Origin: Leucobacter sp. wl10
GTDB lineage: Bacteria > Actinomycetota > Actinomycetes > Actinomycetales > Microbacteriaceae
Length of the DNA stretch: 64,000 nucleotides
Direction: 5' to 3'
Assembly (NCBI RefSeq): GCF_003569785.1
Contig: NZ_KZ983987.1
Span: forward strand, 124,001-188,000
Part shown: in pieces, positions 44,474-53,480 of the stretch
How positions within the stretch are numbered: the first letter of the stretch is position 1
Layout: each line of letters starts with the position of its first letter
The notes under the pieces: model-generated
What the model was told of the DNA's origin: nothing
Seen by the model: the letters and a program-made list of their open reading frames with translations, nothing else
Databases searched by the model: none
Program-made: the position numbers and the translations under genes

Positions 44474-46167
44474 GCGTGCAGGCCGGGCCGACCACGCAGG
44501 CCTACCGGATCGCGCAGGAGAAGCATCGGCGCCGGTTCTCGCCGTGGCTCGTGCTCGCCGTGGCGTCGGTCGTGCTGGCGCTGGTGTTCGTGGCGTGGCC
44601 GATCCTGAACGTGCTGCTGAAGTCGTTCTCCGGCGCGACGGGCGACCCGCTCGCGGGGTGGGCCGAGTTCTTCGGCGATCCGCAGTACCCGACCGCGGTC
44701 GGGAACACGCTGCTGCTCGCCGCGATCGTCACGGTGCTCGCGACCGCGATCGGGGTTTTCCTGGCCTACTTCACCTCGCGGTTCGCGTTCTGGGGCAAGG
44801 CCGCGATCGCGGTGCTGCCCGTCACGGCGATCCTGGTGCCGGAGGTGATCGTCACCCAGGCCTGGCTCATGTTCCTCGGCAACAACGGGTTCCTCACCCG
44901 CTTCGTGCGGGACGTCTTCGGCGCCGAGATGCCCACCCTGTACGGCTGGCGCGGCCTGATCCTGATCCTGCCGCTCCTGTACTACACCTACGTGTACCTC
45001 GGCACGCTCGCGGCGCTCAAGAGCTTCGACTCGCAGCTCGAGGAGGCCGCGATGAGCCTCGGCTCGCCGCCCCTGGTGGCGCGGTTGAAGGTCATGATCC
45101 CGGCGATCTTCCCGGCGGTGGCCAGCACCTCCATCGTCGTGTTCACGCTCACCATCGGCAACTTCGCCACTTCGACGATCATCGGCGGCAAGGTGCAGCT
45201 CCTCGCACCCCTCACCTACAAGGCGTTCCTCGCCGAGACCGGCGGCAATCCGGTGATGCAGTCCACCCTCGCCACCGTGGCGATCGCGATCGTCGCACTC
45301 GTGCTGTTCTTCCAGCGCATGACCGTCGGGAGGAAGAAGTACGAGATGGTGCAGGGGCGCTCCTGGACGCCGATCAAGCTGCGCGGGGGTTCGGGCGCAC
45401 TGCTCTCCATCATCGCCGCGGCGATCCTGATCGCCTCGACGCTGCCGCTCGTGATGGTCACGGCGATGGCGTTCACCGCGAGCAGCGGGCCCGTGCTCCG
45501 CTGGGGAGCATTCTCCTTCGACAACATCGCGAAGGTGCTCACGCGCGAGCCGCAGCCGATCCTCAACACCATCGGCTTCGGCGCGATCGCCTGTGCGATC
45601 GGAGTGTTCGTCAGCGTCATCGTGTCGGTCGTGATCGTGAAGAAGAAGAACTTCCTCACGCCCGCGCTCGATTACCTCGTGATGCTGCCCATGGCGCTCT
45701 CGGGCACCGTGCTCGGCATCGGCATGATGACCACTTTCGGCTCCGACAGCCTCATCCCGCTGTCGGGCACGACCTCGATCATCGTGCTCGTGTTCGTGAT
45801 CCGGCGCCTGGTCCACGGCGTCAGGAACGCGTCGGCGACGCTCCACGCGATCCCCGACTCCCTCGAGGACGCGTCGATCAGTCTCGGCGTCCCGCCGTTC
45901 CGGTCCTTCCTCAATGTGGTGCTGCCGCTCATGGTGCCGGGCATCGCCGCGGCGACCGTGCTCACGTGGGTCACCATCATCGGCGAGCTCTCGGCCTCCC
46001 TCGTCGTCTACTCCGCAGGCAAGGAGACGATCACGATCAAGGTGTTCCAGCTCATGAACACCGGTCTCAACGGTCAGGCCGCAGCCTACGGGCTGATCCT
46101 CATCCTGCTCGCGATCGTACCCATCTTCATCGCCACCCGGGTCTTCAGGATCCGGCTCTTCACCTGA
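44470..46167 (+). CDS. ABC transporter fused permease (AfuB/FbpB type)
   Basis: A 565-residue membrane protein with two permease halves of about six segments each. The coupling loops are QLEEAAMSLGSPPLVARLKVMIPAIFPA and SLEDASISLGVPPFRSFLNVVLPLMVPG. Such single-chain double permeases are typical of FbpB/AfuB importers. N-terminal residues 1-30 are cytosolic (MSVQAGPTTQAYRIAQEKHR), followed by WLVLAVASVVLALVFVAWPIL. It starts inside the ATPase stop codon, so the genes are coupled. Confidence 0.92.
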   Translation: MSVQAGPTTQAYRIAQEKHRRRFSPWLVLAVASVVLALVFVAWPILNVLLKSFSGATGDPLAGWAEFFGDPQYPTAVGNTLLLAAIVTVLATAIGVFLAYFTSRFAFWGKAAIAVLPVTAILVPEVIVTQAWLMFLGNNGFLTRFVRDVFGAEMPTLYGWRGLILILPLLYYTYVYLGTLAALKSFDSQLEEAAMSLGSPPLVARLKVMIPAIFPAVASTSIVVFTLTIGNFATSTIIGGKVQLLAPLTYKAFLAETGGNPVMQSTLATVAIAIVALVLFFQRMTVGRKKYEMVQGRSWTPIKLRGGSGALLSIIAAAILIASTLPLVMVTAMAFTASSGPVLRWGAFSFDNIAKVLTREPQPILNTIGFGAIACAIGVFVSVIVSVVIVKKKNFLTPALDYLVMLPMALSGTVLGIGMMTTFGSDSLIPLSGTTSIIVLVFVIRRLVHGVRNASATLHAIPDSLEDASISLGVPPFRSFLNVVLPLMVPGIAAATVLTWVTIIGELSASLVVYSAGKETITIKVFQLMNTGLNGQAAAYGLILILLAIVPIFIATRVFRIRLFT

Positions 46168-46215
46168 TCATCCGTCTCCATTCCGCACCACCATCCATCC
46201 CACACAGGAGTACTC

Positions 46216-47259
46216 ATGCGCACTCGAAGAATCATCAAGATCGGAGCTCTCGCCACGGCGGCGGCGTTCCTTCTGGCCGGCTGCTCGGGCGGCTCCAGCG
46301 GCTCGGGCGGCTCCAGCGGCTCGGGCGGCTCGGGCGGTTCGGGCGGCTCGGGCGGCTCCCTCTCAGCGGTCATGTACAGCTCGAACAACGAGACGACGAT
46401 CGGCGTCGTGACCGACGCCGCGTCGAATCGCGACCCCTCGCTCACCGTCGACGTCGTGACCGGCAGCTCGGGCCCGCTGCTGCAGCGCATCCAATCGGAG
46501 GCCTCGAAGCCCGTCGCGGACGTCTTCTACGGAGCGCCCGCAGCGACGCTCGAGGAGTACGCCGACTACGTCGAGCCGTACCGCTCGCCGGAGGCGGACG
46601 CCATCCCCGATGAGTTCATCGACCCCGAGAACCGCTGGGTGGCGACCAACGTGCACGTCGTCGCCTTCATGGCGAATGTCGACCAGATCGACGGCGGCAA
46701 AGCCCCGACGACGTGGAAGGATCTCACCGCGCCGGAGTGGAAGGGCAAGATCATCGTCGCCGACCCGTCGCAGTCCACGACGGCGCTGACCGCGCTCTAC
46801 GGCGCCTACAAGGTGCTCGGAGAGCAGGATTTCGCGAAGCTGGCGGCGAACCTCGAGGTCACCGAGAACTCGGGCAACGTCTACCCCGCCGTGGCCCAGG
46901 GCGAGTACGCCGTGTCCATCGGCTACGAGTCCAACATCTATCCGTACATCGCGGGAGGACAGGCCGGCGTCGAGATGGTCTACCCCGAGGACGGTACGTT
47001 CGTCGAGCAGGATTCCGTGATGATCGTCAAGGGCGGTCCGAATCCCGACGGCGCTCAGGCGTTGATCGACACCATTCTCGCGAAGAAGACGCAGGAGGAG
47101 AACCTTGCGCAGTCGTTCCGGCGCCCGAGCCGCGACGACATCGATGTCACCCAGTTCGTCGACTTCAAGTCTCTCGAAGAACTCGAGATCGTCGACATCA
47201 AGGGTGACGGGGACGTTCAGGGGCGGAAGGACTTCCTCGCCCTCTGGAAGTCGCTGTAA
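46216..47259 (+). CDS. ABC transporter substrate-binding lipoprotein (AfuA-like) with Gly/Ser linker
   Basis: A 347-residue binding protein with a lipoprotein signal (LATAAAFLLAGCSGG; lipobox LAGC). An unusually regular Gly/Ser run of about 26 residues follows directly, then the family 1/ferric-type binding domain (AVMYSSNNETTIGVVTDAAS, LLQRIQSEASKPVADVFYGA, WKGKIIVADPSQSTTALTALYGAYKVLG, IGYESNIYPYIAGGQAGVEMVYPEDGTF). AGGAG precedes the ATG. The best relatives by pattern are AfuA/FbpA proteins, some of which bind sugar phosphates rather than iron. The conserved double Tyr of iron binders is not obvious, so phosphorylated organic ligands are plausible. Confidence 0.9.
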   Translation: MRTRRIIKIGALATAAAFLLAGCSGGSSGSGGSSGSGGSGGSGGSGGSLSAVMYSSNNETTIGVVTDAASNRDPSLTVDVVTGSSGPLLQRIQSEASKPVADVFYGAPAATLEEYADYVEPYRSPEADAIPDEFIDPENRWVATNVHVVAFMANVDQIDGGKAPTTWKDLTAPEWKGKIIVADPSQSTTALTALYGAYKVLGEQDFAKLAANLEVTENSGNVYPAVAQGEYAVSIGYESNIYPYIAGGQAGVEMVYPEDGTFVEQDSVMIVKGGPNPDGAQALIDTILAKKTQEENLAQSFRRPSRDDIDVTQFVDFKSLEELEIVDIKGDGDVQGRKDFLALWKSL

Positions 47260-47342
47260 CCGACACGAGAGCGAGTGGCGCGGGCGCCGGGCCGTCGAAC
47301 GGGCGCCCCGCCATTCCACCGGCACAGATTGAGAGGCAGAGC

Positions 47343-48131
47343 ATGACATTCGCCGAGCACCCTCAGGTCGAGGAGTTCGTCGCCTTCATCGAGAGACTCG
47401 CCGACGCGGCGCGGGACTTTCTCACGGAGCGGCACGAGGGCAGTCGATTCGAGACCAAGGAGGATCTGAGCCCGGTCACGGAGTTCGATCGCGGTGTCGA
47501 GGCGACTCTGCGGGGCATGATCCGGGATCGGTTTCCAGAGCACGGCATCATCGGCGAGGAGTTTCCACCGGAGCGCGCCGACGCCGAGTTCGTGTGGATC
47601 ATGGACCCCATCGACGGCACCAAATCGTTCGTGGCCGGTCTGCCCGTGTTCACGACGCTCGTGGCGCTCTGCCGGGACGGGGCGCCGGTGCTCGGCGTCA
47701 TCGACGCTTCGGTGCCGCGCGACCGCTGGCTGGGCGTGCAGGGGCGGCGGACGACGTTGAACGGTCGTGAAGTGCGGACGAGCGGTCGCACCGAGCTGAC
47801 CGGTGCGACCCTGAGCTGGAGCCAGCCGGACAGGGTGCTCGAGGTGCACCGCAGCGGCTTCCGGGCCCTGTCCGACCGAGCGGCCTGGAGCGTGTTCGGT
47901 GCGGCTTCCTACGGCTTCGGCCGTGTTGCGGCGGGGGCGATCGACGTCGCGGCCTACAGCGGCAGCATCGGCGCGTACGACGTCTGCGCGCTCGTGCCGA
48001 TCATCGAGGGAGCCGGCGGCGCCATCAGCGACGGCGACGGGAGCCCCATCACGATTCGCCAGCCGCTCGCCTGCGTCGCCGCGGCGAGCCCGGAACTGCA
48101 CGCGAGCGTGGTCGAGACCCTGAACCTGTAG
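47343..48131 (+). CDS. Inositol-monophosphatase-family phosphatase (HisN-like)
   Basis: A 262-residue Mg2+-dependent phosphatase with the family metal sites: GIIGEEFPPERAD (Glu), FVWIMDPIDGTKSFVAGLPVFTTLVAL (Asp, Asp) and SIGAYDVCALVPIIEGAGGAISDGDG (Asp). It would hydrolyse a phosphomonoester such as inositol phosphate, histidinol phosphate or a sugar phosphate in the cytosol. It lies 83 nt after the binding-protein gene and before a GntR regulator, so it probably acts on the compound imported by this ABC system. No other histidine genes are near, so a histidine-pathway role is less likely. Confidence 0.88.
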   Translation: MTFAEHPQVEEFVAFIERLADAARDFLTERHEGSRFETKEDLSPVTEFDRGVEATLRGMIRDRFPEHGIIGEEFPPERADAEFVWIMDPIDGTKSFVAGLPVFTTLVALCRDGAPVLGVIDASVPRDRWLGVQGRRTTLNGREVRTSGRTELTGATLSWSQPDRVLEVHRSGFRALSDRAAWSVFGAASYGFGRVAAGAIDVAAYSGSIGAYDVCALVPIIEGAGGAISDGDGSPITIRQPLACVAAASPELHASVVETLNL

Positions 48132-48272
48132 GCTCCGCGGGAGAGGCCGGTCCCGACCCGGTCGCGGGCCGGCCGGCGACGGGGAGAGGCGCTAGATGTT
48201 CGCTGTTCGGTGGACCCGATCGCATCTGCCGCCCACCGGCGACGTCGGCGCGCAAGTCGGCGACGCGGGCGA

Positions 48273-48278
48273 TAGGGT
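48273..48278 (+). promoter_or_regulatory. Leaderless -10 box of the UTRA-type GntR gene
   Basis: TAGGGT ends 6 nt before the ATG at 48285 with no ribosome site between. The 153 nt back to the phosphatase gene hold nothing else notable. Confidence 0.55.
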
Positions 48279-48284
48279 GGCCGC

Positions 48285-49043
48285 ATGACCTCGCAGCATC
48301 CTTTGTACTCGCGGATCTACACGGTCATGGCCGACCGCATCCGCTCGGGGGAGTGGGTCGAAGGCATGCGGCTGCCGAGCGAGGAGAAGCTGCGGGAGGA
48401 GTTCGAGACCTCTCGCGGACCGGTGCGTCAGGCGCTCGCGCTCCTCAGGTCCGAGGGGCTCATCACCGGTGGTCGAGGCGCTCCTCCGAGGGTGCAGAAG
48501 GCGATCCCCTCGCAGCCGTTCGACACCTACATCTCGTTCACGGAGTGGGCTGAGTCGCTGGGACGGGAGCCGAGCCGCAAGGTGATCGAGATGAGCCACA
48601 AGCTCGCCGACGCCTCGTTGGCGCACTCCCTCGACATACCGGAGGAGAGCCCGGTGGTGACCGTTGTACGCGTCCGCGGCCTCGACGCGGTCCCGGTCAT
48701 GCTCGAGCGCAGCTCCTACATCATGGCAGTCGGTCAGTTCTTGCTCTCGGCCGATCTCGAGGCGAGCAGCATCTACCAGATCTTTCGCGAGCACGGCGTG
48801 TTTCCGACGCGTTCGAGGAATGTCATCGATGCGGTCGCCGCGGATGAGACCGATGCGCGCTGGCTCTCCGTGGCCCAGGGAAGCCCTCTGCTGCGCGTGC
48901 GCCGGGTCACGTTCGACCAGGGGGGAAGGCTCATCGACATCACCGACAACCGATATCTGCCGGAACGCGCCACATTCGTCGTCGAGAACACCACGGCCAC
49001 TCCGAATCCGCTGAACTGGCAGGTGGTCGACGAGGCGGAGTGA
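48285..49043 (+). CDS. GntR-family regulator, HutC/UTRA type
   Basis: A 252-residue regulator with an N-terminal wHTH (YSRIYTVMADRIRSGEWVEGMRLPSEEKLREEFETSRGPVRQALALLRSEGLITGGRGAPPRV) and a C-terminal UTRA ligand domain at about 90-245. The latter has SPVVTVVRVRGLDAVPVMLERSSYI and GSPLLRVRRVTFDQGGRLIDITDNRYLPERATFVVEN. UTRA domains bind small effectors such as sugar phosphates, urocanate or phosphonates. Its location at the end of the AfuABC-like/phosphatase group makes it that group's likely repressor. Confidence 0.92.
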   Translation: MTSQHPLYSRIYTVMADRIRSGEWVEGMRLPSEEKLREEFETSRGPVRQALALLRSEGLITGGRGAPPRVQKAIPSQPFDTYISFTEWAESLGREPSRKVIEMSHKLADASLAHSLDIPEESPVVTVVRVRGLDAVPVMLERSSYIMAVGQFLLSADLEASSIYQIFREHGVFPTRSRNVIDAVAADETDARWLSVAQGSPLLRVRRVTFDQGGRLIDITDNRYLPERATFVVENTTATPNPLNWQVVDEAE

Positions 49044-49387
49044 GGGTCTCGCGTTGTGCGTCGGCCGGCGCGCATGAGCGGTCGCGCGGCTTCCGGGTCG
49101 GGATCGGCGCGTTGCTCGCGGGCGCGGGTCGTCCCCGCGCGCGACGTGCGCCACTGCATCGGCCGGATCGAGGGCTCTTCGCGATGCTGTCGCGGGTGGG
49201 GTCTAGCCTGGGGGAGACGGGGCTGCACGGTCGCCGTCACGTGGCCGGTCACGCTCGCGTAGTCAAATCGTAACCTGCGCGGGACGTCAGAGACACGTGA
49301 AGTATGTACAATTGCACATGGCGCTGGCCTCCGGCGCTCACCTCACCCTTCCATATGATCCGAAGAAGCATCGGGAAAGGACACCTC
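49044..49387 (+). promoter_or_regulatory. Control region of the Liv importer with shared 15-bp operator
   Basis: The 344-nt gap has no gene. TGTACAATTGCACAT at 49305-49319 is identical to the element in front of the semialdehyde dehydrogenase and contains TACAAT (49307-49312), a good -10. Transcription from about 49319 gives a leader of about 69 nt ending in the ribosome site GGAAAGGA. Any repressor bound there would block the promoter directly. Confidence 0.7.
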
Positions 49388-50560
49388 ATGTTCTCCATCC
49401 ACACCTCTCGCGGACGCCGCATCGCGGCGGTCGGCGCGATCGTACTCTCGGCGGGGCTGGCGCTCAGCGGTTGCTCCGGCGGCCTCGCGAGCGGCGGCGG
49501 CAGCGCCTCGACCGACGGCCCCATCAAGCTCGGCATGCTGGCGCCCTTCTCGGGTTCGGAGGCGGCGTTCGGGGAGTACATGCAGAACGGCGCGCAGCTC
49601 GCGATCGACGAGATCAACGCCGACGGCGGCGTGGGCGGCCGCGACCTCGAACTCGTGGTCGAGGACGACGGGTGCGACGCGACCGCGGCGGTCGCGGCCG
49701 CGCAGAAGCTCGTGACCGCTGAGGTCTCCGGCTCGGTCGGCGGCTACTGCTCGGGGGCGACGCTGCCCACGCTGCCCATCTTCGCGGAGGCGGGCGTGCC
49801 GATGGTCATCCCCGCTGCGAATTCGAACGAGCTCGTCGGCCAGGGGGTGTTCATGATCAACGGCACGGGCACGCAGCAGGCGGATGCCGCCGTCGCCTGG
49901 ATTCAGCAGGCCGGTGCTCAGAACATCGTCGTCATCGACGACAATCAGGCCTACCCCAAGGACCTCGCGGATTCGATCCAGAAGCAGGCCAAGGGCATCC
50001 AGGTGGCACGGGAGTCGGTGAATCCGAAGGAGAAGGACTTCTCGGCCAACGTCAACAGCGTGCTCGGCGCGAACCCGGACTTCGTGGTGTGGACGGGCTA
50101 CTATCAGGCCGGCGGGCTGCTGATCAACCAGCTGCGCGGCGCCGGGTACGACGGGCCCATCATGGTGGGCGACGGATCGGTCGACGCGCAGCTCGCAGCC
50201 ATCGCGGGGGACTCCGCGATCAAGAACGTCGTCGGCACCTTCACCCGCACGCCGGACATGCTCGAGAACGGGGACGCCTGGATCGCGGACTACCGGAAGG
50301 TGTCCGGAGGGAAGGACCCCGGCCCGTACTCGATCCAGAGCTACGAGGCGGTCAAGACGATGGCGCAGGCCATGGACGACGCCGGTTCGACCGAGTACGA
50401 CGCGGTGGTGAAGGCGCTGCAGGGGCTCAAGGACTTCCCGCTGCTCACCGGCAATCTCACCTTCGCCGACGACGGGTCGCGCCAGGGCGGCGGCTTCGTG
50501 ATCGTAGAGCCCACCGGTGACAACGGCGCCTTCGTGCTGAAGGACGATCTGCAGGGATAG
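49388..50560 (+). CDS. Branched-chain-amino-acid-type ABC transporter substrate-binding lipoprotein
   Basis: A 390-residue Leu/Ile/Val-binding-family protein with a lipoprotein signal (IAAVGAIVLSAGLALSGCSGG; lipobox LSGC). Its type I periplasmic fold has IKLGMLAPFSGSEAAFGEYMQNGAQLAIDEINADGGVGGRDLELVVEDDG, GGYCSGATLPTLPIFAEAGVPMVIPAANS and DFVVWTGYYQAGGLLINQLRGAGYDGPIMVGDG. ATG 49388 has GGAAAGGA 6 nt upstream. It is the first gene of a five-gene importer operon. The shared operator with the hydroxyproline-pathway dehydrogenase suggests the ligand is hydroxyproline or a related imino acid; this is inferred from context. Confidence 0.93.
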   Translation: MFSIHTSRGRRIAAVGAIVLSAGLALSGCSGGLASGGGSASTDGPIKLGMLAPFSGSEAAFGEYMQNGAQLAIDEINADGGVGGRDLELVVEDDGCDATAAVAAAQKLVTAEVSGSVGGYCSGATLPTLPIFAEAGVPMVIPAANSNELVGQGVFMINGTGTQQADAAVAWIQQAGAQNIVVIDDNQAYPKDLADSIQKQAKGIQVARESVNPKEKDFSANVNSVLGANPDFVVWTGYYQAGGLLINQLRGAGYDGPIMVGDGSVDAQLAAIAGDSAIKNVVGTFTRTPDMLENGDAWIADYRKVSGGKDPGPYSIQSYEAVKTMAQAMDDAGSTEYDAVVKALQGLKDFPLLTGNLTFADDGSRQGGGFVIVEPTGDNGAFVLKDDLQG

Positions 50561-50641
50561 CGCTCTCCGGCGCCGACCGGCCCGAACAGGGCGGTCGGCG
50601 CCGGGCGCATCTCCGCCTCGGATCCTCGGAAAGGCACCCAT

Positions 50642-51535
50642 ATGTTCCAACTCATCTGGAACGGGCTCTTCGTCGGCTCGTTCTACGCCCTGGTCGCCCT
50701 CGGCTACAGCATGGTCTACGGCATCATCAAGCTGCTCAACTTCGCCCACGGCGACCTGTACATGCTGGGATCGTTCCTCGCGTTCGTCATCCTCGGCGGC
50801 TTCACGGGTCTCTTCGGGCTGGGCTCGATCCCGATCCTGCTGCTCGTACTGCTGATCACGATGCTGCTGACGGGCGGCATCGGCGTGGTGATCGAGCGAG
50901 TGGCCTATCGGCCGCTGCGCACCAGTCCCCGCCTGGCGGCCCTGATCACCGCGGTCGGCGTCTCCTTCACCATCGAGTACGCCGTGCGGCAGATCTTCGG
51001 TGCGAGCCCGCTCGTGTTCCCCGTGCGGCTGGAAGGCGCCCCCCTGAACGTGCTCGGCGCGCGGATCACCATGCCCCAGCTCGTGCTCATGCTCGTCGCG
51101 GCGGTGCTCATGTTCCTGCTGCAGCGCTACGTCATGCACTCCCGTGAGGGCCGCGCCATGCGCGCGATCGCGCTGGACCAGAAGGCGTCGCTGCTCATGG
51201 GGGTCAACGTCAACCGCGTGATCTCCCGGACCTTCTTCATCGGTTCGGCGCTGGCCGGCGCCGCGGGGGTGATGGCGGCCGCCTACTACGGCACCATCGA
51301 CTTCCTCATGGGCTTCGTCATCGGCCTCAAGGCCTTCACGGCCGCCGTGATCGGGGGCATCGGCAACCTCTACGGCGCGATGATCGGGGGGCTCGTCCTC
51401 GGACTGCTCGAGTCGTTCGGCACGAACTTCTTCGGCGGTCAGTGGCGCGACGTGTTCGCGTTCGGCTTCCTGATCCTGTTCCTGGTATTCAAGCCGACCG
51501 GAATCCTCGGCGAGCGCGTGGTGGAAAGGGTCTGA
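50642..51535 (+). CDS. livH: ABC transporter permease LivH-type
   Basis: A 297-residue membrane protein of the LivH family with about eight hydrophobic segments. The N-terminal LIWNGLFVGSFYALVALGYSMVYGIIKLLNFAHGDLYMLGSF is diagnostic. MRAIALDQKASLLMGVNVNRVISRTFFIGSALAGAAGVMAA is the ATPase-coupling region. It follows the binding-protein gene by 81 nt with GAAAGG upstream and pairs with LivM as the second permease. Confidence 0.94.
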   Translation: MFQLIWNGLFVGSFYALVALGYSMVYGIIKLLNFAHGDLYMLGSFLAFVILGGFTGLFGLGSIPILLLVLLITMLLTGGIGVVIERVAYRPLRTSPRLAALITAVGVSFTIEYAVRQIFGASPLVFPVRLEGAPLNVLGARITMPQLVLMLVAAVLMFLLQRYVMHSREGRAMRAIALDQKASLLMGVNVNRVISRTFFIGSALAGAAGVMAAAYYGTIDFLMGFVIGLKAFTAAVIGGIGNLYGAMIGGLVLGLLESFGTNFFGGQWRDVFAFGFLILFLVFKPTGILGERVVERV

Positions 51536-51537
51536 CC

Positions 51538-52668
51538 ATGGCGAAAACGAAACTGCACCGTCTCGATGTGCCGAAGCCGTTCATCGAGCGGCCGCCCGCA
51601 GTGAGCGGCCTGCTCGCCCCGACGCGCTTCATGAAGCTCGTCGGCCTGGTCCTGTTCGTGGCGGCGGCGGTGCTGCCGTTCGTCACCGCGACGCCCTACA
51701 TCATCTCGATTCTCACCTCCGCGATGATCTACGTCGTGCTGGCGATGGGTCTCAACGTGGTCGTCGGCTACGCGGGACTGCTCGATCTCGGCTACATCGC
51801 CTTCATGGCGGTCGGGGCGTACACGAGCGGGATCCTCACCACCCAGTTCGGCCTCTCCATGCTCGAGACGATCCCGCTCGTGATCATCGCCTGCATCGTC
51901 GCGGGAGTCATCATCGGCGGGCCGACCCTGCGGCTGCGCAGCGACTACCTCGCGATCGTGACACTCGGCTTCGGAGAGATCATCCGGATCACGGCGAACA
52001 ACCTGCAGATCACGGGAGGGCCCAGCGGCATCCACGGCATCCCTACCTGGTCGTTCTTCGGGTGGTCGTTCTCCGACGGGCTCGAGATCGCCGGGATCCA
52101 GTTCAACTCGAAGATCCTCTTCTACTACTTCGTGCTCTTCGTGGGCATCGGCCTCGCGGTGGTCGCCGTCTCGCGCCTCGGCAGGGGCAAGCTCGGGCGG
52201 GCGTGGAAGTCGGTGCGCGACGACGAGGACGTGAGCGAGGCGATGGGCATCAACGGCTACAAGACTAAGCTCGCCGCCTACATCATCGGCGCGGTGTGGG
52301 GCGGGTTCGCGGGGACGCTCATGGCGAGCCACCTCAGCGCGATATCGCCCAACAGCTTCGAGTTCCTGTACTCGGCGCTCGTGCTCATGGCCGTCGTCCT
52401 CGGCGGCATGGGCTCGACCCCGGGGGTGATCATCGGGGCGCTGTTCGTCTCGCTGGCACCCGAGCTGCTGCGCAACTTCTCGGAGTGGCGGTTCCTGCTG
52501 TTCGGGGTGCTGCTCGTGGTCGCGATGATCTTCCGCCCGAAGGGCATCTGGCCGGCGAACGCGGTCCTGCCCTTCCTGAAGAAGCGCAGGATCCCGCCGG
52601 CTCCGGCCACCACGGCGGTCGGCGTGGTGGGCGAATCGGCGGACGAGGACGGGGAGGACCGGCGATGA
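51538..52668 (+). CDS. livM: ABC transporter permease LivM-type
   Basis: A 376-residue permease. It has an N-terminal cytosolic stretch of about 35 residues and then membrane segments starting FMKLVGLVLFVAAAVLPFV. Family marks are GLNVVVGYAGLLDLGYIAFMAVGAYTSGIL, LRLRSDYLAIVTLGFGEIIRI and the coupling region VRDDEDVSEAMGINGYKTKLAAYIIGAVWGGFAGTLMASHL. GGAAAGGG precedes ATG 51538; the longer open frame would overlap livH. The stop overlaps the livG start. Confidence 0.94.
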   Translation: MAKTKLHRLDVPKPFIERPPAVSGLLAPTRFMKLVGLVLFVAAAVLPFVTATPYIISILTSAMIYVVLAMGLNVVVGYAGLLDLGYIAFMAVGAYTSGILTTQFGLSMLETIPLVIIACIVAGVIIGGPTLRLRSDYLAIVTLGFGEIIRITANNLQITGGPSGIHGIPTWSFFGWSFSDGLEIAGIQFNSKILFYYFVLFVGIGLAVVAVSRLGRGKLGRAWKSVRDDEDVSEAMGINGYKTKLAAYIIGAVWGGFAGTLMASHLSAISPNSFEFLYSALVLMAVVLGGMGSTPGVIIGALFVSLAPELLRNFSEWRFLLFGVLLVVAMIFRPKGIWPANAVLPFLKKRRIPPAPATTAVGVVGESADEDGEDRR

Positions 52669-53480
52669 GCGAGACCCAGCAGGCGGTGCGCAAGAGGACC
52701 ACGCATCAGGGCGGCGAGGTCGTGCTCGAGGTCTCGGACCTCGCGGTCTCGTTCGGCGGCATCAAGGCGGTCGACGGCCTCTCGTTCTCGGTGCACCGGG
52801 GAGAGATCGTCTCGGTGATCGGCCCCAACGGCGCCGGCAAGACGAGCGCCTTCAACTGCATCTCGGGCTTCTACCGGCCGAATCGGGGAACGATCGTCTT
52901 CGACGGCCAGCAGATCACCCGCCGCAAGCCGTCGTACATCACCGCGCGCGGAATGGCGCGCACCTTTCAGAACGTGCGGCTCTTCTCGGAGATGACGGTG
53001 CTCGAGAACGTGAAGACCGGCATGCACTCGCATCTCGGCCAGAACGTCTTCGACGCCATGCTGCACACCCCGCGGTACCGGCGCAGCGAGGCGCAGTGCG
53101 CGGAGGACGCGCGGGGGTGGCTCGATTTCGTGGGCTTCCGGGCGGACGACGAACTGCTGGTCACACAGCTCCCGTACGGCGAGCAGCGCCGGGTCGAGAT
53201 CGCTCGGGCGCTCGCGACCCAACCGAAGCTGCTGCTGCTCGACGAGCCCGGCGCGGGGCTCAACCACAGCGAGAAGAACGAACTCATGGGGCTGATCCGG
53301 CGCATCCGCGACCTCGGCGTCAGCATCGTGCTCATCGAGCACGACATGGGGCTGGTGATGGAGGTCTCCGAGCGCATCGTGGTGCTGAACTACGGCAAGG
53401 AGATCGCGGACGGCACGCCGGAGGCCGTGAAACAGGATCCGGTCGTCATCGCGGCCTACCTCGGAGAGGAGGAGGAATGA
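52665..53480 (+). CDS. livG: ABC transporter ATPase LivG-type
   Basis: A 271-residue ATPase. Walker A is VSVIGPNGAGKTSAFNCISGF, the Q loop region ARTFQNVRLFSEMTV, the signature LPYGEQRRVEIARALATQP, Walker B LLLLDEPGAGLNHSEK and the His loop VLIEHDMGLVMEVSERI. The signature reads LPYGEQRR rather than LSGGQ, which is the usual LivG variant. It is coupled by ATGA overlaps to livM before and livF after. Confidence 0.95.
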   Translation: MSETQQAVRKRTTHQGGEVVLEVSDLAVSFGGIKAVDGLSFSVHRGEIVSVIGPNGAGKTSAFNCISGFYRPNRGTIVFDGQQITRRKPSYITARGMARTFQNVRLFSEMTVLENVKTGMHSHLGQNVFDAMLHTPRYRRSEAQCAEDARGWLDFVGFRADDELLVTQLPYGEQRRVEIARALATQPKLLLLDEPGAGLNHSEKNELMGLIRRIRDLGVSIVLIEHDMGLVMEVSERIVVLNYGKEIADGTPEAVKQDPVVIAAYLGEEEE

